Below, piece after piece: positions 1 through 8,697 of a stretch of 64,000 bases of DNA. The notes beneath the pieces are model-generated. The model was not told the DNA's origin and did not search any database. It saw nothing but the letters and a program-made list of their open reading frames with translations. The position numbers were made by a program, and so were the translations under genes. The DNA lies in NCBI RefSeq assembly GCF_000721105.1, contig NZ_JOEV01000017.1:1-64000 (forward strand), read 5' to 3'. How positions within the stretch are numbered: position 1 is the first letter of the stretch; the number at the start of each line of letters is the position of its first letter. This DNA is from Streptomyces cellulosae (GTDB taxonomy: Bacteria > Actinomycetota > Actinomycetes > Streptomycetales > Streptomycetaceae).

Positions 1-43
1 AGCCAGTACCCACCCCCCGTAGCCCCAGCCAGTACCCACCCCC
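1..43. repeat. Direct repeat, two copies of a 17-nt GC-rich unit
   Basis: The 17-nt unit AGCCAGTACCCACCCCC occurs twice, at 1-17 and about 27-43, separated by a short C-rich spacer. It lies directly upstream of the secreted glycosidase gene. It may be the end of a longer array cut by the window edge. No function is evident. Confidence 0.6.
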
Positions 44-93
44 ATGTGGCACCCACGAACCTCCCGCGACGATGCGGGAGTTGGAGGACAGGC

Positions 94-2655
94 ATGCCTC
101 GAACACCTCGCGGATCCGGACGTTTCCGCGGCCTCGTCGGCGCGGGCGTCATAGCCGCCGCCCTGGTCGGCACGGCGCTGACCGTCCCCGCCGCGCAGGC
201 GGCCACGCCCCAGCTGACCGTCGACCTCGGCCGGACCACCGGCGCGGTCATGCACGGAGCCAACGGCGCCCTGTACGGGCTCAGCGACGACGGCGTGCCC
301 GGCGACAACATCGTCACGCCCCTGCACATGACGAGCATCGCCACGAAGGCGCCCGACGGCGCACAGCACCCCAACGGTGACGCGCTGGCCGTCCAGCCCG
401 CCTTCGCCCGCGGGGGCGGCGGCGACAACCTGATCTACATGCAGGACGTCTACGCCCAGTGGCCGTACGAGAACCTCGGACTGAGCGACTACCTGGCCAA
501 GGTCGACACCATGGTCCGCAAGGTCGCCGGCCGCCCCGACGCGGACACGTTCGTCTGGGTGCCGTTCAACGAACCGGACGGCAACTGGTACTCCGGCCTG
601 GGCAGTTCCGACGCCACCACGTACGCGAGCGCGCTGAGCAGTTTCGAGAGCGACTGGGCCACCGTCTACAAGAGGATCCGGTCGATCATCCCGGACGCCA
701 GGATCGCCGGCCCCAACGAGACGCACTACGACGCCCGCCTCATGGGCGACTTCTACCCGTGGGCGAAGGCCAACGACGTGCTGCCGGACATCACCACCTG
801 GCACGAACTGGACCCGGGCTCCCTGTCCCACTTCGAAGGAACCCTCAGCGCCTACCGGGAACTCGAGCGCAAGACCGGCATCAGCGCCCGACCGGTCAAC
901 ATCAACGAGTACGGCAACCGCCGCGACCTCTCCGTCCCGGGCCAGATGGTCCAGTGGATGTCCATGTTCGAACGGAACAAGGTCTACGCCGACCAGGCGT
1001 ACTGGGACATCGCCGGAAACCTGGACGGCAACGTCAGCCAGACCAACATCCCCAACGGCGACTGGTGGCTGCTGCGCTGGTACGCGGGCCTGAGCGGACA
1101 GACCGCCAAGGTGACCCCGCCGCAGGCCAACGTCATCGACACCCTGCAGGGCATCGCGTCCCTCGACACCGGCCGCAGGCAGGCCCAGGTGCTCCTCGGC
1201 GGCGGCACCTCCGGCTCGGCCGACACCGTCCTCCAGCACATCCCGGCCTCCTTCGGCCGCAAGGTCAACGTCTCCGTGGAGCGCACCGCCTGGAGCGGCT
1301 ACGAGGGAGCGGGCCCCGCGCCGAGCGTGCTGGCCCGCAAGACCTACACCGTCGCCGCGAACGGCAGCGTCACCGTGCCGCTGACCAACCTCGACCCGAT
1401 GGCGGCCTACCGCATCACCGTCAACCCGGCCGGCAGCGGCACGCCCGCCGCGGCCGACGTCCCCTGGTCGGCGTCGTACGAGGCGGAGAACGCCGCCCTC
1501 ACCAGCGGCACGGTCTACACCCAGGGCACGGTGTCCAACCCCTACGGCTACGCCACCTCGGGCACGAAGGACGTCGGCAGCCTGAACCAGGCGGACAGCA
1601 AGGCCGCCTTCACCGTCGACGTCCCGAGCACCGGCACGTACGACCTCGGCGTCTTCTACGGCAACCAGTCCGGCGGCCCGGCGACGCAGACCCTCACCGT
1701 CGACGGCGGCCCGGCGCGGACGATCACCTACGACCCCACCCTGAACTGGACCTACCGCTCCATCGCCCGCGCCTCCGTCTCCCTGACGGCGGGCAGGCAC
1801 ACCCTCACCCTGGCCAAGGGCACCAACGAGGTCACCCTCGACAAGATCGACCTCACCAAGTCCTCCACCGCCCAGACCGTCTACCCGGCGACCTACACCG
1901 ACGTCACCGGCTCGCCCTCGTACGGCTACTCCGCCTCCGGCCTCACCGGCGCCGGTTCCCTGGCCCTGACCGCGGGCGACTCGGCCGTCTTCGACGTCTA
2001 CGCCCCGACCGACGGCTACTACACCGTCCACACCGACTACGCGTCCGACGGACCGGCCAAGCTCACCCTGGACGGTGCCACCGCCGTGACGCTGCCCGCC
2101 ACCCGCGGCCAGGTCACCGACAGGAGCGCACGGCTGTACCTCTCCGCGGGCAACAACCGCGTCACCGCAGCCACGTCGGGCCCCACCACCCTGACCCTGC
2201 GCGACCTGCGCGTCGCCGCACGCGGTGACACCTCGGGCGTCACCGCCTACGAGGCCGAGAACGGCACCCTCGCCGGAACCGCCGCCATCAGCTCGGACAC
2301 CTGGGCCACCGGCGGCAAGTACGTCGGCTACGTCGGCAACGGCTCCGCCAACACCCTCACCGTCCAGGTCAAGGCCGCCAGTGCCGGGCGGTACGTCATG
2401 AACGTCCGCTACGCCAACAACGAGGTCGCCGGCTCCGGGAACTACAACACCAACGTCGTCTCCCGGGCGACCCGTATCACCGTCAACGGCACCGCCCAGA
2501 CTGTCATGTTCCGCAACAACTACAGCTGGTCCACCTACTGGGACCTGCCCGTCCCGGTCACCCTCGGCGCGGGCACCAACACCATCACCTTCGGCAACCC
2601 CACCGCCTACGCACCCAACATCGACCGCATCACCGTCGCGCCGGTCACCGGCTGA
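94..2655 (+). CDS. Secreted clan GH-A-like glycoside hydrolase with C-terminal carbohydrate-binding modules
   Basis: An 853-aa exported protein. The start at 94 is chosen over an upstream in-frame GTG (46) because GGAGG lies 6 nt before it. Residues 1-37 form a Sec-type signal peptide (basic N-terminus, hydrophobic stretch, AQA cleavage site). The N-terminal half looks like a TIM-barrel glycosidase: the segment VPFNEPDG puts a candidate acid/base Glu at about 160, and INEYGN puts a candidate nucleophile at about 272. From about residue 460 three beta-sandwich segments follow, two starting with YEAEN, typical of CBM6/CBM35-like modules. Substrate is not evident, and plant or fungal polysaccharide is a guess. 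The gene is monocistronic by spacing. Confidence 0.8.
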   Translation: MPRTPRGSGRFRGLVGAGVIAAALVGTALTVPAAQAATPQLTVDLGRTTGAVMHGANGALYGLSDDGVPGDNIVTPLHMTSIATKAPDGAQHPNGDALAVQPAFARGGGGDNLIYMQDVYAQWPYENLGLSDYLAKVDTMVRKVAGRPDADTFVWVPFNEPDGNWYSGLGSSDATTYASALSSFESDWATVYKRIRSIIPDARIAGPNETHYDARLMGDFYPWAKANDVLPDITTWHELDPGSLSHFEGTLSAYRELERKTGISARPVNINEYGNRRDLSVPGQMVQWMSMFERNKVYADQAYWDIAGNLDGNVSQTNIPNGDWWLLRWYAGLSGQTAKVTPPQANVIDTLQGIASLDTGRRQAQVLLGGGTSGSADTVLQHIPASFGRKVNVSVERTAWSGYEGAGPAPSVLARKTYTVAANGSVTVPLTNLDPMAAYRITVNPAGSGTPAAADVPWSASYEAENAALTSGTVYTQGTVSNPYGYATSGTKDVGSLNQADSKAAFTVDVPSTGTYDLGVFYGNQSGGPATQTLTVDGGPARTITYDPTLNWTYRSIARASVSLTAGRHTLTLAKGTNEVTLDKIDLTKSSTAQTVYPATYTDVTGSPSYGYSASGLTGAGSLALTAGDSAVFDVYAPTDGYYTVHTDYASDGPAKLTLDGATAVTLPATRGQVTDRSARLYLSAGNNRVTAATSGPTTLTLRDLRVAARGDTSGVTAYEAENGTLAGTAAISSDTWATGGKYVGYVGNGSANTLTVQVKAASAGRYVMNVRYANNEVAGSGNYNTNVVSRATRITVNGTAQTVMFRNNYSWSTYWDLPVPVTLGAGTNTITFGNPTAYAPNIDRITVAPVTG

Positions 2656-2824
2656 CGGTTCCGCGCGGCAGGTCCGGGCCGGTACGACGACGACGTCGTA
2701 CCGGCCCTTGGCGTTCGTCAAGGGGGTGCGGTCGGCCGGACGACCCTCTACGGTTGACGGCGTGTGAGATACGGCATCGACCCACCGTGACGCGGCGCCG
2801 GCGCGACGCCCTGGCGCCTGCTGA

Positions 2825-3070
2825 GCCCTCCGGCGGAACGACACCACCGGGTACGGCTCGCGGGCCGCGCTGCGCCGGGTCGCCGGGCTGTCCGAGACGA
2901 AGATCGAGACCGACCGGCGGCAGATTCACGAGCGGATGGCCAGACTCCGCCGGGAGATCGCCCAGTTGAAGACGGGAAGGGACGTCAAGCGCGAGGAACG
3001 GCGGCGCAACTTCAGCGGCTCCCACCTGACGCTGCGCGACGGGCGGGTGGCCGAGTTCAGCGGCGGCTGA
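2825..3070 (+). pseudogene. HflX-type GTPase remnant (middle fragment only)
   Basis: Open frame from 2825 to the TGA at 3068-3070, with no good start and stops just upstream. The translation contains SETKIETDRRQIHERMARL followed by a KTGRD...REERRRN segment. This closely matches the helical linker that precedes the G domain in HflX GTPases (GETKIETDRR signature). The sequence that should continue into the GTP-binding G1 loop is absent. Instead about 20 unrelated residues lead to the stop, so the G domain is deleted. The functional hflX should be elsewhere in the genome. Identification is by recognised motif, not alignment. Confidence 0.6.
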
Positions 3071-3096
3071 CCGGCCGCTCCAGTGCTCCCGGCAGG

Positions 3097-3636
3097 TCAG
3101 GACGACGACCGTGCCGTCCCGAGCGAGCGTTCCGTCACCTTCGCCAGGTGCCGGGTGAAGACGTCGCGGGTGTCCGGGGTGAGCGTGCGCAGGGCCACCA
3201 AGGCCGTGATCACCACGTCGCACAGCTCTCCCTGGACGTCGTCCCAGGTGTGCGTGACGCCCTTGCGCGGGTTCTGGCCGGTCGCCCCGATCACCGCCTG
3301 GGCGACCTCACCGACCTCCTCCGACAGCTTCAGCATCCGCAGCAGCAGGCCCTGGTCGCCCCCGATCGGACTGTGGGCCTGCAACCAGGCCCACAGCTCG
3401 TCGATCGAGCCCCAGAGGTCGGCGGCCGGCCCGGTAAGGCTCGCGGCCGGCTCGGGAAGACTGGCAGTCGGCTCGGGAAGCCCTGCGGTCGGATCGGGAA
3501 GCCCCGCCGTCGGCTCGGGAAGCCCCGCCGTCGGATCGGGAAGCCCCGCGGCCGGCCCGGGAAGCCCCGCCGTCGGATCGGGAAGCCCCGCGGTTGGATC
3601 GGACGGCGTCCCGGGGGAGGTGGCCTGATCAGTCAT
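3097..3636 (-). CDS. MazG-like nucleotide pyrophosphohydrolase with repeat-expanded N-terminus
   Basis: A 179-aa protein. The C-terminal ~110 residues match small all-alpha MazG-like NTP pyrophosphohydrolases: a helix with LKLSEEVGEVAQAV supplies the EExxE-type metal-binding motif, and GELCDVVITALVAL supplies the second acidic helix (ExxD). Such enzymes hydrolyse non-canonical NTPs. The first ~65 residues are a Pro/Gly/Thr/Ala tandem heptad repeat (variants of PDPTAGL) that the family normally lacks. No Met or Val codon occurs between the repeat and the domain, so the repeat is probably translated. The start at 3636 has no clear Shine-Dalgarno sequence. Confidence 0.75.
   Translation of the reverse strand: MTDQATSPGTPSDPTAGLPDPTAGLPGPAAGLPDPTAGLPEPTAGLPDPTAGLPEPTASLPEPAASLTGPAADLWGSIDELWAWLQAHSPIGGDQGLLLRMLKLSEEVGEVAQAVIGATGQNPRKGVTHTWDDVQGELCDVVITALVALRTLTPDTRDVFTRHLAKVTERSLGTARSSS
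3425..3605. repeat. Tandem 21-nt repeat inside the MazG-like gene
   Basis: About eight imperfect copies of a 21-nt unit (core GGGAAGCCCCGCCGTCGGAT) keep frame and encode heptapeptides such as GLPDPTA and GLPEPTA. Copies differ by few substitutions, which suggests recent expansion by slippage or unequal exchange. Because the unit is a multiple of three, copy number can vary without a frameshift. Confidence 0.85.
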
Positions 3637-3693
3637 GCGGGCAGCTTGTCACGGGCCCCGGCGCCGACGGCAACACCGCGTCTCGCCTCGCCC

Positions 3694-4260
3694 CTACTCG
3701 TCGAACGTCTCCTCGAACAACGCCTCCTGCTCGCCCTGCTCGCCCTGCTCCCGCTTCCGCAGCCGCCGGTTCCGCGCGCCCACCACCAGCGCGGTCGCCA
3801 GCCCGGTCGCCGCGAACGCCGCCGGAACCATCCAGTTCCGGTTGACCGCGTGCCCGAGCGCGTGGTCCAGGGAGAGCCGGCCGGGCCCGGCGACGGCGAG
3901 ACCGGCGGCCGTCAGGCCCAGGCTGGCCGCGTACTCGTAGCCGCCGCCCTGGGCGAAGAAGCCGTTCGGCGCGTGCACCGCGGTCGCGCCCGCCATCGCG
4001 CCGGCCGCCGCCGCACCCGCCGCCGGGGTCGCCAGGCCCAACGCCAGCAGCGTGCCGCCGCCGGCCTCGGCCAGCCCCGCCGCCGCGGCGCTCTCCTTGC
4101 CGGGCGCGTACCCGACGGACTCGAAGTACTGGCCGGTGCCCTCCAGCCCATGCCCGCCGAACCACCCGAGCAGCTTCTGCGCGCCGTGCGCGGCCAGTAC
4201 CCCGCCGGTGCCCAGCCGGAGCAGCAGCAGGCCCAGATCACGTCGGTCGTAAGAGGTCAC
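3694..4260 (-). CDS. DoxX-family integral membrane protein
   Basis: A 188-aa protein from the GTG at 4260, preceded by GGGAG; longer upstream frames read through another gene and look spurious. The N-terminus (YDRRDLGLLLLRLGTGGVLAAHGAQKLLGWFGGHGLEGT) has the DoxX layout: a first transmembrane helix followed by HGxQKLxGWFGG. Three further hydrophobic segments follow, then a basic/acidic tail with repeated EQG. DoxX proteins are four-helix membrane proteins linked to quinone or thiol redox and oxidative stress in other actinobacteria. The role here is not proven. Confidence 0.8.
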   Translation of the reverse strand: MTSYDRRDLGLLLLRLGTGGVLAAHGAQKLLGWFGGHGLEGTGQYFESVGYAPGKESAAAAGLAEAGGGTLLALGLATPAAGAAAAGAMAGATAVHAPNGFFAQGGGYEYAASLGLTAAGLAVAGPGRLSLDHALGHAVNRNWMVPAAFAATGLATALVVGARNRRLRKREQGEQGEQEALFEETFDE

Positions 4261-4419
4261 GGTGTCTCCCGGAACAGACAACAGAAACAGCCGACAAGCA
4301 CAGTCAGCCGAAGGAACAACCCCCTCCGCGTTTCCACCGTCGCACCTCTCACACCTCCGGTCCCGCCCTCGGCGGCGTTCGAGTGGCAGACCACGGCCGG
4401 GGATGTGAGCCTGACTGGC

Positions 4420-4746
4420 ATGACGATCCAGACTGCCAAGCTGAGCGACCCGGCCGTCCGCGCCTTCGTCAGCGCGGTCAACGCCCAAGACCGCGAGGCC
4501 TTCCTCGCGCTGCTCGCGCCCGGCGCCACCATGGCGGACGACGGCTCGGACCGGGACCTCGACGAGTGGACCGACCGGGAGATCTTCTCCTCCCACGGCC
4601 ACATGGAGGTCGAGAACGAGTCCCGGGGCGGCCGCGCCCTCATCGCTCGTTACCGCAACGACAGTTGGGGCGAGATGCGCACCCGCTGGACCTTCACGGT
4701 CGACGAGCACGGCAGGATCGCCCGCTTCGAGACCGGACAGGCATAG
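4420..4746 (+). CDS. SnoaL/NTF2-like small protein
   Basis: A 108-aa protein. The pattern fits the NTF2-like cone fold: an N-terminal helix (VRAFVSAVNAQDREAFLALLAPGATMADDG), then strands with a TFTVDEHGRIARFETGQA ending. These often bind small ligands or act as steroid-isomerase-like enzymes. ATG 4420 is used, but an in-frame GTG at 4405 with GGGG just upstream is a reasonable alternative. The gene is divergent from the DoxX gene across about 160 bp. Confidence 0.7.
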   Translation: MTIQTAKLSDPAVRAFVSAVNAQDREAFLALLAPGATMADDGSDRDLDEWTDREIFSSHGHMEVENESRGGRALIARYRNDSWGEMRTRWTFTVDEHGRIARFETGQA

Positions 4747-4842
4747 CCCCGGACGAGAGAACTGGCCCCGTAGAAGTGGGGAAAGCCCGGCCCGTGCCAG
4801 GCCTTGCCTTGGAGTGCACTCCAACTCCTACGCTCCCGGGGC

Positions 4843-5829
4843 ATGGAGACCACACGCACACTGGGCCGCACCGGTATCGAGGTCAGCGCGCTCGGATTCG
4901 GCTGCTGGGCGATCGGCGGGGAGTGGCAGGGGACCGACGGAGAGCCGCTGGGCTGGGGCAAGGTCGACGACGAGGAGTCCGTACGGGCCGTCAGGCGCGC
5001 GCTCGACCTGGGCGTCACCTTCTTCGACACGGCGGACACCTACGGCGCCGGGCACAGCGAACGCGTCCTCGGCCGGGCCCTCGGCAAGCGCCGGGACGAC
5101 GTGGTCGTCGCCACCAAGTGGGGCAACGTCTTCGACGAGGAGACCCGCACCCGCACCGGCGCCGACGACAGCCCCGCCTACGCCCGCCGCGCCCTGACCG
5201 CCTCCCTGCGGCGCCTCGGCACGGACCACGTCGACCTCTACCAACTGCACCTCTCCGACGCGGACCCCGACCGCGCGGCCGAACTCCGTGACACCTGCGA
5301 GGAGTTCGTCCGTCAGGGCCTGATCCGCGCCTACGCCTGGAGCACAGACGATCCGGCCCGCGCCGCGGTGTTCGCGGAGGGGGAGCACTGTACGGCCGTA
5401 CAGCACGCGATCAACGTGCTGCAGGACGCACCCGAGATGATCGCCCTGTGCGAGGAGTCGAACCTCGCGAGCGTCAACCGCAGCCCGCTGGCGATGGGCT
5501 TGCTGACCGGGAAGCGCCGCTCCGGCGAGACCCTGGAGGCCGGGGACATCCGCAGCCGGCCGCCGGTCTGGCTCCAGGGCTTCGAGGCGGGTTCGGGTGC
5601 GGACCCGGAGTGGCTCGGGCGGGTCGACGCGCTCAGGGACGTCCTCACCAGCGGCGGCCGCACGCTCGCGCAGGGCGCCCTCGCCTGGCTGTGGGCGCGC
5701 AGCCCGCGCACGGTACCGATTCCCGGCTTCCGTTCGGTCGCCCAGGCCGAGCAGAACGCGGGCGCCCTGGAGAAGGGCCCGCTCACCGCCGGGCAGCTCA
5801 CCGAGGTCGACCGGATCCTGGGGCGCTGA
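4843..5829 (+). CDS. Aldo/keto reductase
   Basis: A 328-aa NADPH-dependent oxidoreductase of the AKR (TIM barrel) superfamily. The catalytic tetrad is visible in order: Asp and Tyr in FFDTADTYGAGHSE, Lys in VVATKWG, His in LYQLHLSDAD. The C-terminal cofactor segment includes TVPIPGFRSVAQAEQN, typical of the 2'-phosphate/NADP binding loop. The start Met lies 9 residues before GRTGIEVSALGFGCW, matching the family N-terminus. Substrate unknown. Confidence 0.9.
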   Translation: METTRTLGRTGIEVSALGFGCWAIGGEWQGTDGEPLGWGKVDDEESVRAVRRALDLGVTFFDTADTYGAGHSERVLGRALGKRRDDVVVATKWGNVFDEETRTRTGADDSPAYARRALTASLRRLGTDHVDLYQLHLSDADPDRAAELRDTCEEFVRQGLIRAYAWSTDDPARAAVFAEGEHCTAVQHAINVLQDAPEMIALCEESNLASVNRSPLAMGLLTGKRRSGETLEAGDIRSRPPVWLQGFEAGSGADPEWLGRVDALRDVLTSGGRTLAQGALAWLWARSPRTVPIPGFRSVAQAEQNAGALEKGPLTAGQLTEVDRILGR

Positions 5830-5852
5830 GGGGCGCTGAGGGGCGCTGAGGG
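5818..5852. repeat. Decamer tandem repeat at the 3' end of the AKR gene
   Basis: The 10-nt unit GGGGCGCTGA is repeated three to four times across the stop codon of the aldo/keto reductase, so every copy carries a TGA. It runs directly into the terminator hairpin. Confidence 0.75.
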
Positions 5853-5854
5853 GC

Positions 5855-5874
5855 GCGGGGCTGAGGGGCCCCGC
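5855..5874 (+). terminator. GC-rich hairpin after the AKR gene
   Basis: Perfect 7-bp stem GCGGGGC (5855-5861) / GCCCCGC (5868-5874) with a 6-nt loop, 25 nt after the AKR stop codon. There is no long T tract, which is usual for Streptomyces. Confidence 0.6.
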
Positions 5875-5911
5875 CCCGTGCGTCGGGACGTGTGGATCGT
5901 CGCGGCAGCCG

Positions 5912-5975
5912 TTCCCCCGCGCCGGAAAGCACCTCGCGGTCCCATGCGAGGTCACCCCCACCCGGCGCGGGGGAA
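5912..5975. ncRNA. Nested hairpin element, possible structured leader or small RNA
   Basis: A perfect 14-bp outer stem (5912-5925 with 5962-5975) encloses a perfect 7-bp inner stem (ACCTCGC 5931-5937 with GCGAGGT 5946-5952), with unpaired AAAGC and CACCCCCAC on the two sides. It sits in a gap without a normal gene, 75 nt upstream of a short ORF with a strong ribosome site. I recognise no known riboswitch family. It could also be a DNA cruciform or part of a terminator for either flanking gene. Confidence 0.4.
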
Positions 5976-6050
5976 GGGCTACCGCCTCCCCCCTCGGGAG
6001 TGGTCGCGGAAGCCGTCTCCTCCAAGTGTGAAGCTCTCGTGGAGGAGGTC

Positions 6051-6095
6051 ATGAGCATAGGCCTGTCACCGGCCCCTTTGGTACGGAGTATGTGA
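6051..6095 (+). CDS. Short ORF of 14 codons with a strong ribosome binding site
   Basis: ATG 6051 to TGA 6093-6095 encodes MSIGLSPAPLVRSM. GGAGGAGG ends about 3 nt upstream, one of the best Shine-Dalgarno matches in the window, where many genes have none. It follows the nested hairpin and is convergent with the SDR gene. It could be a leader peptide or small protein, or the tail of the 67-codon frame opening at 5892, whose upstream part looks non-coding. No function can be assigned. Confidence 0.3.
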   Translation: MSIGLSPAPLVRSM

Positions 6096-6152
6096 TTCCG
6101 CTTGTGCAGATCGCGCCCGCGGCGATCCGGCGGCACGCAGGGCGGGCCCGGC

Positions 6153-6923
6153 TCAGCCGCGTCCCACGTACGGCATCGCCGTCGCCAGTACCGTCGCGAA
6201 CTGCACGTTCGCCTCCAGCGGCAGCTCCGCCATGTGCCGCACCGTGCGTGCCACGTCGGCCACGTCCATCACCGGCTCGGGAACGACCTCCCCGTTGGCC
6301 TGGAGGGCTCCGGTCCGCATCCGCTCGGTCATGTCGGTGGCCGCGTTGCCGATGTCGATCTGCCCGACCGCAATGTCGAAGGGCCGCCCGTCCAGCGACA
6401 GGGACTTGGTCAGGCCGGTCAGCGCGTGTTTGGTGGCCGTGTAGGCGACCGAGTGCGGGCGGGGCGTGTGCGCGGAGATGGAGCCGTTGTTGATGATCCG
6501 ACCGCCCCGCGGATCCTGCTCCTTCATCTGCCGGTACGCCGCCTGCGCGCACAGGAACGCCCCGTTGAGGTTGGTGTCCACCACGTGCCGCCAGGCGTCG
6601 TAGGACAGCTCCTCGACCGGCACCCCGCCCGGCCCGAACGTCCCCGCGTTGTTGAACAGCAGGTCGACCCGCCCGAACCGGTCCACCGCGGCGGCGAACA
6701 GCGAGGCCACGTCCTCGGGCCTCGACACGTCCGTCCGTACGGCGAGAAAGGCCCCGTCGGGCACCAGGGCCGCGGTCTCCTCCAGCGTCTCGATCCGGCG
6801 CCCCGCCAGGGCCAACGACCATCCCGCACGCAGCAGTTCCACGGAGACCGCCCGGCCGATGCCGGAGCCCGCGCCGGTCACCACCGCGACCTTCGAAACC
6901 TTCGCAGTTTGCATGGCATTCAT
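6153..6923 (-). CDS. Short-chain dehydrogenase/reductase (classical SDR)
   Basis: A 256-aa Rossmann-fold NAD(P)-dependent oxidoreductase. It has the cofactor motif TGAGSGIG near residue 15, NNAG near 95, and the catalytic Ser and YxxxK in [23 protein letters not shown] second Met lies 3 codons inside. A TACGCT -10 hexamer (complement of 6932-6937) ends 8 nt before the ATG at 6923, and no Shine-Dalgarno is seen, so the transcript may be leaderless. Divergent from the phosphatase gene. Substrate unknown. Confidence 0.9.
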   Translation of the reverse strand: MNAMQTAKVSKVAVVTGAGSGIGRAVSVELLRAGWSLALAGRRIETLEETAALVPDGAFLAVRTDVSRPEDVASLFAAAVDRFGRVDLLFNNAGTFGPGGVPVEELSYDAWRHVVDTNLNGAFLCAQAAYRQMKEQDPRGGRIINNGSISAHTPRPHSVAYTATKHALTGLTKSLSLDGRPFDIAVGQIDIGNAATDMTERMRTGALQANGEVVPEPVMDVADVARTVRHMAELPLEANVQFATVLATAMPYVGRG

Positions 6924-7056
6924 GGGCCCGCAGCGTAGGGGACGGTCCGCCATACGGAACTCATCCATCCGCCATCCGGCTGTTGTGTACGTGCCCTTCG
7001 CAGGTCGCCCCCGGCCACTCGAATGACCCTGGACCCATTCGTCAGGGGAGGACCGG

Positions 7057-8697
7057 ATGACACCCGCAGCACGCCCGTCCCAGCACGCCCCCGAACTCCG
7101 CGCCGCCGCACGCCACCTGAACCGCCGTCGCTTCCTGACCGTCACCTCGGCGGCCGCCGCGCTCGCCTTCGCGACCAACCTGCCGTCAGCCGGCATCGCC
7201 GCCGCCGCCGAACTCGACGCGGCGCGGATCACCGAGAACCCCTTCACCCTCGGCGTCGCCTCAGGCGACCCGCTGCCGACGTCCGTGCTCCTGTGGACCC
7301 GGCTGGCTCCGGCGCCGTACCAGCCCGACAGCGGCCTTCCCGCCGAACGGGTCACAGTCCGCTGGGAGTTGGCCCACGACGACCGCTTCCGGCGGATCGT
7401 CAGACGCGGCACCGCGACCGCGCACCCCGAGTTCCACCACGCGGTGCACGTCGAGGTGAGCCACCTCGACCCCGGCCGGGTCTTCCACTACCGGTTCCGG
7501 GTGGGGAGCTGGGTCAGTGAGACCGGCCGCACCCGCACCGCGCCCGCGCCGGGTGAGCGGGCCTCCGCCGTCACCCTCGCCGCCGTCTCCTGCCAGGCGT
7601 ACCACGACGGCTACTACACCCCGTACGCCCATCTCGCCCAGGACGACGTCGACCTCGTCTTCCATCTCGGCGACTACCTGTACGAGTACGCGGTCGACGC
7701 GGTCGGCGGCCGGCGCAACTACACCGACCGCACGCTCCCCGCCGTCTTCAACCGGGAGACGGTCACGCTGGAGGACTACCGCCTGCGGTACGCCCTCTTC
7801 AAGTCCGACCCCGACCTGCGCGCCGCCCACGCCGCGCACCCCTTCGTCGTCACCTGGGACGACCACGAGACCGAGAACAACTACGCCGACGACATCCCGG
7901 AGAACAGCGTCCCGCCGGAGGAGTTCCTGCTGCGCCGCGCCGCCGCCTACCGCGCCTACTGGGAGAACCAGCCGCTGCGCCGCCCTCAGCAGCCCGCCGG
8001 CCCCGACATGCGGCTCCACCGACGCCTCCACTGGGGCCGGCTCGCCCAGTTCGACGTGCTCGACACCCGTCAGTACCGCTCCGACCAGGCCTACGGCGAC
8101 GGCGCGCACGTCCCCGGTCCCGAGTCCGACGACCCGGCGCGCACGATGACCGGCCCGACGCAGGAGCGGTGGCTGCTCGACGGCTGGCGTGCCTCCCGGG
8201 CACTGTGGAACGTCGTACCGCAGCAGGTCATGTTCTCCCAGCGGCACGTGGACCCGACCACGCCGTCGCGGGTGTCGATGGACGCCTGGGACGGCTACCG
8301 GGCCTCACGCCGGCGCGTCCTCGACGGAGCGAGGGCGGCCCGCGTCGAGAACCTGATGGTGCTCAGCGGGGACGTCCACTCGGCGTACGCCTTCGACATC
8401 AAGGACGACTTCGACGACCAGACCTCGGCGACCCTCGGCACGGAGATCGTGGCGACCTCGATCTCCAGCGGCCGGGACGGCGCCGACAGGCCCGAGACCT
8501 GGGACACCTACATGACCGCCAACCCGCACCTGAAGTTCTACAACGGGCGGCGCGGCTATGTGACGGTCGCGCTGGGCCGGGAGCGGGCGCGGGCGGACTT
8601 CAGGACCGTGCCGTACGTGCTCAGGCCCGGAGCGCCGGTCACGACGGCCGCGTCCTTCGTGACGGAGGTGGGGGACCAGGGGCTCAAGCCGGCGTGA
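7057..8697 (+). CDS. phoD: Tat-secreted PhoD-family alkaline phosphatase
   Basis: A 546-aa exported phosphodiesterase/phosphomonoesterase. The signal peptide has the twin-arginine motif RRRFLTV at about 24-30, so it should leave folded through Tat. Metal-site landmarks of the PhoD fold are present: [38 protein letters not shown] and [20 protein letters not shown] lies before the ATG. Such enzymes scavenge phosphate from organic phosphates and use Ca2+/Fe3+. Genes of this family are often under PhoP, but I could not find a convincing PHO box in the 133-bp upstream gap. Confidence 0.9.
   Translation: MTPAARPSQHAPELRAAARHLNRRRFLTVTSAAAALAFATNLPSAGIAAAAELDAARITENPFTLGVASGDPLPTSVLLWTRLAPAPYQPDSGLPAERVTVRWELAHDDRFRRIVRRGTATAHPEFHHAVHVEVSHLDPGRVFHYRFRVGSWVSETGRTRTAPAPGERASAVTLAAVSCQAYHDGYYTPYAHLAQDDVDLVFHLGDYLYEYAVDAVGGRRNYTDRTLPAVFNRETVTLEDYRLRYALFKSDPDLRAAHAAHPFVVTWDDHETENNYADDIPENSVPPEEFLLRRAAAYRAYWENQPLRRPQQPAGPDMRLHRRLHWGRLAQFDVLDTRQYRSDQAYGDGAHVPGPESDDPARTMTGPTQERWLLDGWRASRALWNVVPQQVMFSQRHVDPTTPSRVSMDAWDGYRASRRRVLDGARAARVENLMVLSGDVHSAYAFDIKDDFDDQTSATLGTEIVATSISSGRDGADRPETWDTYMTANPHLKFYNGRRGYVTVALGRERARADFRTVPYVLRPGAPVTTAASFVTEVGDQGLKPA

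Noticed and set aside
2645..3223. Long open frame on the - strand downstream of the glycosidase
   Set aside because: Low-complexity Arg/Pro/Gly translation typical of antisense frames in GC-rich DNA; the + strand HflX-like fragment explains the coding bias here.
3420..3610. CRISPR array at the 21-nt repeats
   Set aside because: Units are contiguous, imperfect and in frame, without unique spacers; no cas genes anywhere in the window.
6924..7056. PHO box before the phosphatase gene
   Set aside because: No pair of GTTCAC-like 11-nt direct repeats found by eye; PhoP control stays unproven.
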